A stretch of DNA of 64,000 nucleotides from Paraburkholderia sp. PREW-6R (GCF_039621805.1 NZ_CP155073.1:2356001-2420000), one strand, 5' to 3'. Shown: positions 29,467 to 38,712, counted from the first letter of the stretch. Notes: a model not told the origin generated them from the letters alone. Numbers and translations: made by a program.

Positions 29467-29540
29467 ATGAAAGCCTCGGCGATATGGCTTTTCACTTCAC
29501 ATCAATTCAATTTCATTCGACTGGCCAGACTGAATATCAA

Positions 29541-30275
29541 TTACTGGGCGCTTCGCTTGAACGATTCGAGTTCGCCGGTATAACGCTCATTGCGCACGCC
29601 ATTGCTCCCGTAATACTCTTCCACCGACTTGACCCATCTGCCGATTTCCGGCACATACCAGAAAGCCTTGTAGGTGCGTCCCGTCACCTTGACCGGGCCA
29701 ACTTGCTGCGCATGGGTCATTAACGCCGTGTTGCCTTGCTGGATCTGCGCGGCCTGGGTGACGGTCTTCGTTGGTTCGAGTTGGCCGCTCCAGTCGCCTT
29801 CTGCTTCGATTTTGATTGCCTCGAACGTGCCCGCGGGAACCGTCACCGACTCCGTGCCGACGACGCGATATTGCGTCGTCCACTTCTGCATCGCGAAGCT
29901 CCTGTTCGGGTGCGATTCCGTATAGTCGAGCTCCCACGTTTTTCCGGTCGTCAAAGGAAAAACAAGTGGCCTGTTCACCACGGTATCGGTGCCGTCGACG
30001 TTGCGCTCGCGGCTCCAATCCGCGCCGGCGATGGCTTCGCTGGGCGCCTGAGTCGAGCCGGGTTGCGCGCTTGCGTAATAGATATGAGACGGAGTGACGC
30101 GCAAGACCGTGACTTCGTTTCGCGTTTGACGCCACACGGAAGGCGCTTTTTCAAACGTATTCAAGTAGGTCCACGAGTCCCCGCTTTTTATTGTGGGCGC
30201 CGGCACCGATGGCGTGATCGCAATGGCCGGCGAACCGATAAGCATCAATGTGGCTGCAATGAAGGATATTTTCAT
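29541..30275 (-). CDS. Uncharacterised exported protein
   Basis: A 244-residue protein with a clear signal peptide (MKISFIAATLMLIGSPAIA) and no membrane segment after it. The mature part is beta-rich with repeated Trp/Tyr (for example SGDSWTYLNTFEK, TTGKTWELDYTE, GRTYKAFWYVPEIGRWVKSV). The motif VPAGTFEAIKIEAEG resembles periplasmic proteins of the DUF3108-like kind, but I cannot assign a family. It is in AT-richer DNA than the core genes around it. Probably periplasmic; function unknown. Confidence 0.7.
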   Translation of the reverse strand: MKISFIAATLMLIGSPAIAITPSVPAPTIKSGDSWTYLNTFEKAPSVWRQTRNEVTVLRVTPSHIYYASAQPGSTQAPSEAIAGADWSRERNVDGTDTVVNRPLVFPLTTGKTWELDYTESHPNRSFAMQKWTTQYRVVGTESVTVPAGTFEAIKIEAEGDWSGQLEPTKTVTQAAQIQQGNTALMTHAQQVGPVKVTGRTYKAFWYVPEIGRWVKSVEEYYGSNGVRNERYTGELESFKRSAQ

Positions 30276-30492
30276 CTGGTCTTATTTTTTCGTTATAACT
30301 GGTTTTTTTGTGCCTCGACAGTCCAACGTCAACTGCAAATAAAAAGGCATTTAACGTTGCAAACCCAACTCACCCGCGTGCATGACGGCGTGAGATACTT
30401 TACACGCATGGCGTTAAAACGCTAATGCTCGACCATTCCTTCAGAGTGCGAAAGGGCACTCAAATACATTAACGAAAGAAAAAATAAAGAAA

Positions 30493-31539
30493 ATGAAAGA
30501 AAATAAAAGGCGACCAGTAAATTACTCAGTACTTGCCACGGGAATCGCATTGCTTTTATCGGCTTGCGGAGGCGGTTCATCAGGTGACTCGGCGGGAGCG
30601 GCGCCTGCCGCCACGCTCAGCGACAATCAGAAGAATTATGAAAGCGCGGCGCTTGCCGCCAATGGAGGTTTGCATTATCTGACCGGCAATCTCGCACTTG
30701 CCACCGCGTCGAACGGCGCGGTGACCGTCGGCTCGAACAGCGTCTTTTAAGCCGACAACTCGAGCGTGGCTCAGAGTCCAGCGCAAGGGCCGCAGCCGGT
30801 GACCGTCACGTACACATCCGTTTCAACGGCATTGAAGGTGCCGACGCTGGCTCCGACTCGGCTGGTCGTGAACGGCGCCGTGTTGAGCACCTCGTCGTCG
30901 CCGCGGGTCAGTTACACCGGCTCGAACGTACAGGAAGACTATCTGGCCGCCGACGGCACGACCGTTGTACGCACGCTGCTCGGCACGAGCTATACCGTCG
31001 TGCCGCTGACCGGCCTGATTTCCGCGTCCCCCGCCGAACTGTTTTCAGACAGTGCACTGGGAATCATCACGAATACGGTGAACGGACAACCCTTGTACAA
31101 CACGCAAGCCAACTGGCAAACAGGCGCGGCATACGTCAAGGTCGTGCGCCACACAATAGGCGACGAACTGTACACCTACGATTGTGCTGCCCCGGCCACG
31201 ACAGGCGCGACGCCGACACCCTGCTCGACCAGCGTATCGACGCTTGAAGGATTTTTCCCGTACGCGAGCACGACTGATTCGAAAACCTATCAGATCGGCG
31301 ACGGTCAGATCGTGACCGTGGCCGGCGTGCGCGCCTGGGTAGCCAATGCGCCGCTCGGCGCTCAAACGACCGACTATCGCGTCTACTACCAAACCAGCGG
31401 CGGCATCTCAGCGGGCTATCTGATCAAGGACGGCACGACATTGCAGATCGCGCCAATCGGTGGCGGCACACCGCAAGAGAACTATCTGTTCCTCAACGGC
31501 GCGGCATTGCAGTCCATTACCACGGCGATCAGGTTCTAA
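30493..31539 (+). pseudogene. Uncharacterised lipoprotein gene interrupted by one in-frame TAA
   Basis: The first part (30493-30750, 85 residues) starts MKENKRRPVNYSVLATGIAL with lipobox LLSAC and a Gly/Ser-rich segment. At 30748-30750 a TAA closes the frame. The same frame then continues without another stop for 263 codons to 31539, with coherent Thr/Ser/Gly/Val-rich protein such as VTVTYTSVSTALKVP and DELYTYDCAAPAT. A single base change (for example TAA to CAA) restores a 348-residue surface lipoprotein. The downstream part has no signal peptide; GTG 30766 is the only near reinitiation codon. It is either a recent nonsense mutation or a sequence error. Family unknown. Confidence 0.75.
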
Positions 31540-31550
31540 GCCGAAAAAAG

Positions 31551-31576
31551 AAAAGCCCCGACAGGTCGGGGCTTTT
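31551..31576. terminator. Bidirectional terminator between the lipoprotein gene and tRNA-Cys
   Basis: AAAAGCCCCGAC (31551-31562) pairs with GTCGGGGCTTTT (31565-31576). The hairpin can end both the plus-strand lipoprotein transcript and the minus-strand tRNA transcript. Confidence 0.92.
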
Positions 31577-31591
31577 CTCTACATCAACTAC

Positions 31592-31665
31592 TGGAGGCGC
31601 GAGCCGGAGTCGAACCGGCCTAAACGGCTTTGCAGGCCGCTGCATAACCGCTTTGCTATCGCGCC
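31592..31665 (-). tRNA. tRNA-Cys (anticodon GCA)
   Basis: The 74-nt minus-strand sequence begins GGCGCGATAGCAAAGCGG and ends CGCGCCTCCA with an encoded CCA. The anticodon loop CTGCAAA gives GCA. It follows two tRNA-Gly genes downstream of pgsA. Confidence 0.95.
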
Positions 31666-31752
31666 GCAAGCGGACTGGAATCTAGCTGCAGATTCGCAGA
31701 TATGTTTGATCGACGATCGAATCGGCAAACAGAATCGACCAGCCTATCAAAC

Positions 31753-31774
31753 AAAAAGGGAAGCGTTGCTTCCC
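31753..31774 (-). terminator. Small terminator-like hairpin between tRNA-Gly and tRNA-Cys
   Basis: GGGAAGC (31758-31764) and GCTTCCC (31768-31774) form a 7-bp stem with a 3-nt loop. On the minus strand five U residues follow. It may cause partial termination before tRNA-Cys. Confidence 0.65.
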
Positions 31775-31782
31775 CTTAAGTT

Positions 31783-31858
31783 TGGAGCGGGAGACGAGGC
31801 TCGAACTCGCGACCTCAACCTTGGCAAGGTTGCGCTCTACCAACTGAGCTACTCCCGC
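31783..31858 (-). tRNA. tRNA-Gly (anticodon GCC), downstream copy
   Basis: The 76-nt minus-strand cloverleaf begins GCGGGAGTAGCTCAGTTGG and ends CTCCCGCTCCA. The anticodon loop TTGCCAA gives GCC. It is identical to the copy at 31920-31995. Confidence 0.96.
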
Positions 31859-31919
31859 ATTGCACTGCTTCACAACGCGCTGCCTTTTTCTTCGCCAAAC
31901 AACGCACTGCTTCAAAATC

Positions 31920-31995
31920 TGGAGCGGGAGACGAGGCTCGAACTCGCGACCTCAACCTTGGCAAGGTTGCGCTCTACCAACTGAGCTACTCCCGC
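31920..31995 (-). tRNA. tRNA-Gly (anticodon GCC), upstream copy
   Basis: It is identical over its full 76 nt to the neighbouring tRNA-Gly, 61 bp away. It is the first tRNA of the pgsA-linked Gly-Gly-Cys group. Confidence 0.96.
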
Positions 31996-32205
31996 ATGGT
32001 GCTGCTAATTGCCGTACTACGACTGCCTTGTTACTGCTCACGCTGTGCAATTAACTTCAGCGTTTTTCCGACATTCAGAACTGCGTGCATCGGAGAAACG
32101 AGATTATGGAGAAACGACTGAAACGTGTCAACCCCCTTTCGCGTATCTCTTTACTCATCAGAACGCGCTTTATAACGACACGTTTCCCGACACATGCACT
32201 CCCGC

Positions 32206-32799
32206 TTACATCGCGCCGCCCCGCTCGCGAATCTGCGGCCACGCCAGTTTCATGTAGTACAGCATCGACCAGATCGTCAGGAAGGCGGCGAGGTAAATGA
32301 GCCACAGACCCCACACACGGGTATCGACTACCACGCTGCCGCCGAGCGGCAGCGGCCCATAAAACAGCAGCATGGGAATCGCGACCATCTGGCAGACGGT
32401 CTTGAATTTGCCAAGCGAATTGACGGCCACGCTCTTCGACGCGCCGATCTGCGCCATCCATTCGCGTAGCGCCGAAATGGCAATCTCTCGGCCGACGATC
32501 ACCAGCGCAATCGCCGAATCGATCCGCGTGAGTTGCACCAGCACGAGCAACGCAGCGGTGACCATCAGCTTGTCGGCGACGGGATCGAGAAACGCGCCGA
32601 ATGCCGAGGTCTGATTCCATTTGCGCGCCAGAAAGCCGTCGAACCAGTCTGTGAGCGCCGCCAGAATGAAGATCGTCGCGGCGGCCAGATTGCGGTGCGC
32701 GGGGCTCATCATCATGTCGGGCAAGTAAAACACGCCGACGACGAGCGGGATCAGCACGATTCGCAGCCAAGTCAGGAAAATCGGGAAATTAAACGGCAT
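32206..32799 (-). CDS. pgsA: CDP-diacylglycerol-glycerol-3-phosphate 3-phosphatidyltransferase
   Basis: A 197-residue membrane enzyme beginning MPFNFPIFLTWLRIVLIPLV at ATG 32799. The CDP-alcohol phosphatidyltransferase motif (D-x2-D-G-x2-A-R-x8-G-x3-D-x3-D) is present as TDWFDGFLARKWNQTSAFGA followed by FLDPVADK. It makes phosphatidylglycerol phosphate in the inner membrane. About four to five helices are visible. It lies downstream of uvrC and upstream of tRNA-Gly, the order also known from E. coli. Confidence 0.97.
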   Translation of the reverse strand: MPFNFPIFLTWLRIVLIPLVVGVFYLPDMMMSPAHRNLAAATIFILAALTDWFDGFLARKWNQTSAFGAFLDPVADKLMVTAALLVLVQLTRIDSAIALVIVGREIAISALREWMAQIGASKSVAVNSLGKFKTVCQMVAIPMLLFYGPLPLGGSVVVDTRVWGLWLIYLAAFLTIWSMLYYMKLAWPQIRERGGAM

Positions 32800-33023
32800 G
32801 GGCAGGCGCAGCGTCTGACAAGGGAGATGCAATTGTGCCGTGTCGTCGGGCCTGCCACAAGCAAAGGGCGGCAAAGCGGGCCGCCGGGCCAGACCAGGCG
32901 GCCGCTTCCGGGACGACTGCGCGTCGCATTCGGCTGCGCGCTATGGCCCCGTAATCGTGAAGCCAGTACGTGAGCCCTTCTGCTCTTTCACGGCGCCTGG
33001 ACCACTGAGTTGTCTGAGGCCGC

Positions 33024-35447
33024 TCAGTGAAGCTGGCGATAAATCTGCTCAGCCAACGCCTGTGAAATGCCTTCGACGCTCGCCAGATCCTCGACGCTCG
33101 CAGCCACCACGCCACGCAATCCGCCGAAGCGCGCGAGCAGCCGCTGGCGCCGTTTCGCGCCCACGCCTTCGAGTTCTTCGAGTCGCGATGTCTGGCGTGT
33201 CTTGCCCCGTTTCGCACGCATGCCGGTGATCGCAAAGCGGTGCGCCTCGTCGCGAATCTGTGCGACCAGCATGAGCGCGGCGCTTTCCTTGCCGAGTTCG
33301 AGCGGCGCGCGGCCATCGGCGAAAATCAGTGTTTCGAGGCCGACCTTGCGCCCTTCGCCCTTCGCGACGCCGACCAGCATGCCCGTGTCGAGACCCAGTT
33401 CCGTGAACACCTGCCGGGCGATTTCCACCTGACCCTTGCCGCCGTCGATCAACACGATCGTCGGCAGTATGCCGCCGGTTGCAGGCGCCTCCGTCGGCTC
33501 CACGGAGTTAGGCGCACGCGTAGCGTCTGCGGCGGGGTCGGCGACGAGGTCGTCGGCTTCGCGGCCAGTTTCGATCGGCGTTTCCGCGGCTTCGGCGGTC
33601 GCTTCGATCGACGTATCCGTGGATTCTTCGGCGACAGCTTCGTTCGGCGTACCTGCGGTTTCGTCGACAGTATTGTCGGCAATCCCGTCGGCAGCGTTCG
33701 CAATGGCCTCGTCGATCGCTTCGCCGACGACGTCCCCGTCTTCGGCTGCCGCAATCGCGGCGGCTTGCGCGACCATCTTTTCGTAGCGCCGCGTGAGCAC
33801 CTGGCGCATTGCGGCGTAGTCGTCGCCTGGTGTGATGCCGGTAATGTTGTAGCGGCGATATTCCGACGACTGCATCTTGTGATGGTGATACACGACGCAG
33901 GACGCCTGCGTCGCCTCGCCCATCGTATGGCTGATGTCGAAGCACTCGATCCGCAGATGCGCGAGGTCATCGCACTCCATGCCGAGCGTATCGGCAAGCG
34001 CGCGCGTGCGCGCCTGCTGCGAGCCCTGCTCGGACAACAGGCGCGCAAGCGCCAGCCGCGCGTTCTGCTCGGCCATCGCAAGCCATGCGCGGCGCTGCCC
34101 TTGGGGTTGACGCAGCAGCGAGACCTTGTGACCAGCCTGTTCCGTCAACACGTCGACCAGTTCGCGCGTGGCGGGCGCGTGACTGACGACGAGCACTGGC
34201 GGCACCCGGTTGCCAAGATAATGCTGCGCGATGAACGCTTCGAGGACTTCCGATTCGATCCCGCCGGCCGCGCGGCGTTTGCGCGAGCCCGATGCTTCCG
34301 CGGCGGCCTCGTCGTCGCTCCCGATTTCGGCGTCACCTTCCGCTTCGGCCTCGAGCGCCGATGCCATGTCTTCGTTTTCGTTTTCGTCTTCGTCTTCAGC
34401 TTCGGCATCGCCCGCATCTTCCTCGAGCATGGCTTCCGCGATCGCAAGCGCATCCGCCTGACCCGATGCCGTCGGCGGCGACTCGTCCGGCGCGGCATCG
34501 GCGGCAGCCGACAGCACTTCACTCTCGCCTCCGTCTTCGAGGCCGCCCTCGTCCGCCGTCAGTGCGCTTTCCACGTGCGCGGGGAAATACGCCTTGTCGC
34601 CGAGATGGCGGCCGCCGCGCACCATCGCGAGATTCACGCACACCCGGCCGCCTAGCGCAACCACGGCGAGAATATCGACGTCGCTGTCGCTGCCGACCTC
34701 GATCGCCTGCTGATGCAGCACCGTGGACAGCGAGCTCATCTGGTTACGCACGGCTGCGGCCTGCTCGAACTTCAGCTCGCTCGCAAACGCGTGCATCTTC
34801 TGTTCGAGTTCCTTCATCACCTCGCCCTGGCGGCCGAGCAGGAAGCGCGACGCATTGGCGACGTCGCGCGCGTAATCCTCTTCGCTGATCGCGCCTACGC
34901 ACGGCGCCGTGCAGCGGCTGATCTGATGCAACAGGCACGGACGGGTGCGGTTGTTGAACACGGAGTCTTCGCACGTGCGTAACTGGAATACGCGCTGCAG
35001 GATCTGAATGCTTTCGCGCACTGCCCACGCGCTCGGAAACGGACCGAAGTACTGATTCCTGCGATCCACCGAGCCCCGGTAATACGCCATGCGTGGGAAC
35101 GTGTGCCCGGTGAGCTTGAGGTACGGATAGGATTTGTCGTCGCGAAACAGGATGTTGTAACGCGGCGCCAGCGCCTTGATCAGATTGTTCTCGAGCAGCA
35201 GCGCCTCGGCCTCCGAACGCGTGACGGTGGTCTCGATACGCGCGATGCGCGTGACCATCATCGCAATACGGGGCGACAACTGGGTCTTGGTAAAGTAGCT
35301 CGACACGCGCTTTTTCAGATCGCGCGCCTTGCCCACGTAAAGCACCGCGCCATGCGTATCGTAATAGCGATAGACGCCAGGCAGATGGGGCAGTTGGGCG
35401 AGCACTTTTTTGGGCTCGAAAGCGTCGGTTGCTTCGGGTGAAGTCAT
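33024..35447 (-). CDS. uvrC: UvrABC excinuclease subunit C with two large acidic low-complexity insertions
   Basis: An 807-residue protein; UvrC is usually about 600-ish residues. The GIY-YIG nuclease domain is at about 18-95 ([25 protein letters not shown]), a Cys cluster [13 protein letters not shown] at 171-183, and a UVR motif at about 211-246. The C-terminal RNase H-like nuclease includes [12 protein letters not shown] and VLIDGGKGQ, and tandem HhH at the end. Two extra segments interrupt the conserved order: residues 297-398 (very acidic, Glu/Asp/Ala) and 562-657 (Ala/Glu/Thr). Both fall between domains or strands, so activity is probably kept. It makes the two incisions in nucleotide excision repair. 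Confidence 0.96.
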   Translation of the reverse strand: MTSPEATDAFEPKKVLAQLPHLPGVYRYYDTHGAVLYVGKARDLKKRVSSYFTKTQLSPRIAMMVTRIARIETTVTRSEAEALLLENNLIKALAPRYNILFRDDKSYPYLKLTGHTFPRMAYYRGSVDRRNQYFGPFPSAWAVRESIQILQRVFQLRTCEDSVFNNRTRPCLLHQISRCTAPCVGAISEEDYARDVANASRFLLGRQGEVMKELEQKMHAFASELKFEQAAAVRNQMSSLSTVLHQQAIEVGSDSDVDILAVVALGGRVCVNLAMVRGGRHLGDKAYFPAHVESALTADEGGLEDGGESEVLSAAADAAPDESPPTASGQADALAIAEAMLEEDAGDAEAEDEDENENEDMASALEAEAEGDAEIGSDDEAAAEASGSRKRRAAGGIESEVLEAFIAQHYLGNRVPPVLVVSHAPATRELVDVLTEQAGHKVSLLRQPQGQRRAWLAMAEQNARLALARLLSEQGSQQARTRALADTLGMECDDLAHLRIECFDISHTMGEATQASCVVYHHHKMQSSEYRRYNITGITPGDDYAAMRQVLTRRYEKMVAQAAAIAAAEDGDVVGEAIDEAIANAADGIADNTVDETAGTPNEAVAEESTDTSIEATAEAAETPIETGREADDLVADPAADATRAPNSVEPTEAPATGGILPTIVLIDGGKGQVEIARQVFTELGLDTGMLVGVAKGEGRKVGLETLIFADGRAPLELGKESAALMLVAQIRDEAHRFAITGMRAKRGKTRQTSRLEELEGVGAKRRQRLLARFGGLRGVVAASVEDLASVEGISQALAEQIYRQLH

Positions 35448-35684
35448 GCAGGATCGATTGGGTGGGACAGTCTCGTGCAGCCTTTTTACCTGTGTCGCGA
35501 GGCCGGGCGAACCGGCGGCAAAACCCGCGCGCGGCACGGTAGCGACGGGTGAACAGCGCACTGAGCAGATAGATCGGCAGGTGCTTTAGAATCGCCAGTT
35601 TAGAACATTCCGCGCCCATTCGACCGTGCTGCCCCAAACGCGCGGCGCGCTTTCCCACCCGCATCATTCCTCGCCTGCGCCACC

Positions 35685-36878
35685 ATGCCCGTTGAGCTCG
35701 CCGCTTCCGATACGTCGTCCGTGACGCCCGCACGGATTGCCTGCGACATCTTCTGCGCCGTGATCGACAACTTTGGCGACATCGGCGTGTGCTGGCGTCT
35801 TGCGCGGCAGCTTGCGAGCGAACACGGCTGGCAGGTGCGCCTGTTCGTCGACGATCTGCACGCGTTCCAAAAACTCCTGCCGGCGCTCGCGCTCGATCAG
35901 GCGCGGCAGACGGTCGACGGCATCGTCATCGAACATTGGCATGAGCCGGCGCATGCCGGCGACACACTGGAAGTCGCCGACGTCGTGATCGAGGCATTTG
36001 CCTGCGAACTCCCGTCAGTCTACGTCGCAGCCATGGCACGGCGCGAGCGCGCGCCGGCGTGGCTGAATCTCGAATATCTGAGTGCCGAGGACTGGGTCGC
36101 GGATTTTCATTTGCGGCCCTCACCCCACCCACGCTATCCGCTCACCAAGACGTTCTTTTTCCCGGGGCTCGGTCCCGGCACCGGCGGCGTCCTGAAGGAA
36201 AGCGATCTGGACGCCACGCGCAGCGCATTCGAGGCGTCCGCGTCCGCGCGAGATGCCTGGTGGAGCAAGACCACCGGCGACGCGCCGCCGCCTGCCGCGG
36301 CGACCGTCATCTCGCTTTTCGCGTACGAGAATCCGGCCGTCGACAGCCTGCTCGAACAATGGCGCGATGACGGCGGCTCTGTCGTGCTGCTGGTGCCGGA
36401 GGGTCGGATCTCGGGTGCGCTCGCGCGTTTCTTCGGCCTGCCCGCGTTCGCCGCGGGCACACGCGCGCAGCGCGGCAACCTTACCGCCCATGCGCTCGCT
36501 TTCACCGAGCAGCGCGCGTACGACAGGCTGCTGTGGACCAGCGACATCAATTTCGTGCGCGGCGAAGACTCGTTCGTCCGCGCCCAATGGGCCGTCAAAC
36601 CGTTTGTCTGGCAGATCTACCCACAGGCCGACGACGCCCACCTGCCGAAGCTGGACGCCGCACTCGCCCACTATGCCCGCACGCTGCCCGACGGCGTGCG
36701 CGTGGCACTAACCCGCTTCTGGCACGGGTGGAATGGCGCCGGCCACCCCGACTGGCCGGAATTACAGCGCCACCTGCCCGCGCTCAGACAGCGCGCGGCC
36801 GCATGGGCCGCTGAACTGGCGCAAGTCGGCGACCTCGCCGGAAATCTGGCCTTGTTCGCAAAAACTCAGTTAAAATAA
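35685..36878 (+). CDS. earP: EF-P arginine-32 rhamnosyltransferase EarP
   Basis: A 397-residue GT-B glycosyltransferase. EarP features are CDIFCAVIDNFGDIGVCWRL at the start, the acidic binding loop near VIEAFACELP, and the SDINFVRGEDSFVRAQWA segment with the catalytic-site Asp and Glu/Arg cluster. It attaches rhamnose from TDP-rhamnose to Arg32 of EF-P, which helps ribosomes pass polyproline stretches. efp follows 321 bp later on the same strand and carries Arg32, supporting the call. uvrC is divergent. Confidence 0.96.
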   Translation: MPVELAASDTSSVTPARIACDIFCAVIDNFGDIGVCWRLARQLASEHGWQVRLFVDDLHAFQKLLPALALDQARQTVDGIVIEHWHEPAHAGDTLEVADVVIEAFACELPSVYVAAMARRERAPAWLNLEYLSAEDWVADFHLRPSPHPRYPLTKTFFFPGLGPGTGGVLKESDLDATRSAFEASASARDAWWSKTTGDAPPPAAATVISLFAYENPAVDSLLEQWRDDGGSVVLLVPEGRISGALARFFGLPAFAAGTRAQRGNLTAHALAFTEQRAYDRLLWTSDINFVRGEDSFVRAQWAVKPFVWQIYPQADDAHLPKLDAALAHYARTLPDGVRVALTRFWHGWNGAGHPDWPELQRHLPALRQRAAAWAAELAQVGDLAGNLALFAKTQLK

Positions 36879-37199
36879 GCGGTTATCCAACGGCCGACGA
36901 CGCAAGCGCGGCCCGATCGCGGTAGCAGATTGAAGCCCACCGCTGATTGGCGTCCCTCGTGTACACGCCCGCATCGGGTAAAAGAGCAGGTAACGGATTG
37001 AGCCATGAGGGTGTGTTCTGTGCCGCCTCGGCGCGGGTTTTCCCGCTGCAGGCTGGACACGCTTCACACTGCGCCCCGCCAGCCGTGTCACGCGGCGGCA
37101 TGAGGTACGTGAAGTGAAGCACATGAAGCACTGGCATCGCTTGCGCCGTATGCCGTTGAGCAAAAAGTTGAAGCTACTTATTTCGTACAGGACAGTTTT
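36879..37199. other. Intergenic region between earP and efp
   Basis: These 321 bases hold no supported gene. They should contain the efp promoter and leader; I see no clear terminator after earP and no convincing -35/-10 pair, so earP-efp read-through is possible. Confidence 0.4.
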
Positions 37200-37757
37200 A
37201 TGAAGACCGCACAGGAACTCCGCACCGGTAACGTCGTGATGATCGGCGCAGACGCAATGGTTGTGCAAAAGGCCGAATACAACAAATCGGGCCGCAACTC
37301 CGCTGTCGTCAAGATGAAGTTCAAGAACCTGCTGACTGGCGCAGGCATGGAAAGCGTGTACAAGGCCGACGACAAGTTCGACGTCGTCGTGCTGGAGCGC
37401 AAGGAAGTCACCTACTCGTACTTCGCTGACCCGATGTACGTGTTCATGGACGCCGACTACAACCAGTACGAAGTCGAAGCGGAAATGATGGGCGACGCAA
37501 TGAACTACCTCGAAGACGGCATGGCTTGCGAGGTCGTCTTCTACAACGAAAAGGCCATCTCCGTCGAACTGCCGACCACCTTGGTCCGTGAAATCATCTA
37601 CACGGAACCTGCTGTGAAGGGCGATACGTCGTCGGGCAAGGTACTGAAGAACGCCAAGCTGACCACCGGCTTCGAGTTGCAAGTGCCGCTCTTCTGCAAC
37701 ATCGGCGACAAGATCGAAATCGACACGCGCACGCACGAATACCGCAGCCGCGCCTAA
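37200..37757 (+). CDS. efp: Translation elongation factor P (Arg32 type)
   Basis: A 185-residue EF-P with three beta-barrel domains. The modified loop reads [15 protein letters not shown], which puts Arg at position 32 instead of Lys34-type loops; this is the EarP-dependent form. The C-terminal domain ends [18 protein letters not shown], the standard EF-P signature. It relieves ribosome stalling at polyproline. A strong terminator follows at 37821. Confidence 0.98.
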   Translation: MKTAQELRTGNVVMIGADAMVVQKAEYNKSGRNSAVVKMKFKNLLTGAGMESVYKADDKFDVVVLERKEVTYSYFADPMYVFMDADYNQYEVEAEMMGDAMNYLEDGMACEVVFYNEKAISVELPTTLVREIIYTEPAVKGDTSSGKVLKNAKLTTGFELQVPLFCNIGDKIEIDTRTHEYRSRA

Positions 37758-37820
37758 AGCGTCTGCCGGCCGAATGGCCGCCGGTGCAATGCCGGTTGCA
37801 GCCAAAAACGCCGCACTGAA

Positions 37821-37845
37821 AAGCGCCCTTCGGGGCGCTTTTTCT
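37821..37845 (+). terminator. Rho-independent terminator after efp
   Basis: AAGCGCCC (37821-37828) pairs with GGGCGCTT (37833-37840) around a stable TTCG loop and is followed by a U-tract. Confidence 0.93.
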
Positions 37846-37889
37846 TTTTTGCGACAGCGTGTATGTTTGAGGAAATCTTTACCGGCGCG

Positions 37890-37987
37890 CTGTTCAAATT
37901 TGCCAATAGAACAGGCCGACACTTCTCGACATTTCTCTAACAAAGCCTTGATAAATTTAAGTAAATAAAGTTGGCATAATCCATGCT
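37890..37987 (+). promoter_or_regulatory. Putative sigma-54 promoter of csbD with IHF site and enhancer-like inverted repeat
   Basis: The -24/-12 element is TTGGCATAATCCATGCTT at 37971-37988: GG at 37973-37974 and GC at 37985-37986 are exactly 10 bases apart (TGGCAT-N5-ATGCT against TGGCAC-N5-TTGCW). A perfect IHF consensus (WATCAANNNNTTR, as TATCAAGGCTTTG) is on the minus strand at 37941-37953, near -51. An inverted repeat CTGTTC-N13-GAACAG spans 37890-37914, near -96, where activators usually bind. A sigma-70 reading is weaker: CATAAT at 37975 has no -35 at proper spacing. All is from sequence; activity is untested. Confidence 0.55.
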
Positions 37988-38044
37988 TTATTCGGATTGC
38001 AAGCCAGTCTCTGGCTGATTTTTCCTTAACTCTGAGGATGCAAC

Positions 38045-38251
38045 ATGAATAACGACATCGCTGAAGGCAAGTGGAAACAGATCGTCGGCAAGGCTAAAAC
38101 GGCGTGGGGCGAGTTAACGGATGATGAATTGACGAAGGCCGAAGGCCGTGCCGACAAACTTGCCGGCCTGATCCAGGAACGTTACGGCAAGACGCGTGAA
38201 GAAGCTGAACTCGAAGTGCGGCGCTTTTTCGACAGCAACCGGGATTTCTGA
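38045..38251 (+). CDS. CsbD family stress-response protein
   Basis: A 68-residue hydrophilic, mostly helical protein starting MNNDIAEGKWKQIVGKAKTA. The W-K-Q-x-x-G-K-x-K and WGELTDDEL pattern and the closing RYGKTREEAELEV are typical of CsbD (YjbJ) proteins, which are abundant general-stress proteins of unknown biochemical role. A ribosome site GAGGA lies six bases before ATG 38045. It is monocistronic between the efp terminator and a 460-bp gap, with a sigma-54-like promoter upstream. Confidence 0.93.
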   Translation: MNNDIAEGKWKQIVGKAKTAWGELTDDELTKAEGRADKLAGLIQERYGKTREEAELEVRRFFDSNRDF

Positions 38252-38712
38252 CAGACGCAGTGAAGGAAGTACAGGCATACATGGGCTGCAGTCAAACCCG
38301 GAGTAGCGAATGACCCTACGAGCGGCGCCGCGAGGGTCGGCGCCGCCAATGCGGGCCTCTTGACAGGCGTGCACGGCGCAATGGCTGGGCAATCCCGGAA
38401 TCAGGTAATTAAAACGGCAATACCAGGCAATAACACAGTAATAGAAGCAATACAAAGCAACAGGCAACACAGAGGCACCACGGACCAGAACTACATGAGT
38501 CGTTACGCCGCCGTTCCCGCCGCCCGTCGCTGCGCGCCGGGCATCGCGTCCATGCCAGTTGGCCAGTCGCTTGCGCGCCGCCAGGGCTTGCGCGAGCGCC
38601 TCGCCACAGCAATCGACCTGCAGTAACGGCCAGCTACCGCGCTTCGTGATGCGCGCCGGAATGAAGGCGTCGCTTTCGAGGTATGTCATCCATCTAATAA
38701 ATTGCGCTCGCC
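38252..38712. other. Intergenic region between csbD and the NtrC-like regulator, with helically phased repeats
   Basis: No gene is supported in these 461 bases. A degenerate run of GCAA(T)/GTAA units starts at 38417, 38427, 38438, 38447 and 38457, close to one DNA helical turn apart, with another GCAA at 38464. The stretch is AT-richer than the flanks. No terminator is seen right after csbD. Confidence 0.5.

Noticed and set aside
31783..31995. Mobile-element direct repeat
   Set aside because: The two identical 76-bp repeats are complete tRNA-Gly genes, explained by tandem tRNA duplication.
33240..34655. 471-codon open frame on the plus strand
   Set aside because: It is antisense to uvrC, including its low-complexity inserts, which give repetitive artefact sequence.
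37948..37980. Sigma-70 promoter TTGATA ... CATAAT before csbD
   Set aside because: The spacer is 21 bases, too long for a good sigma-70 promoter; the GG-N10-GC element fits sigma-54 better.
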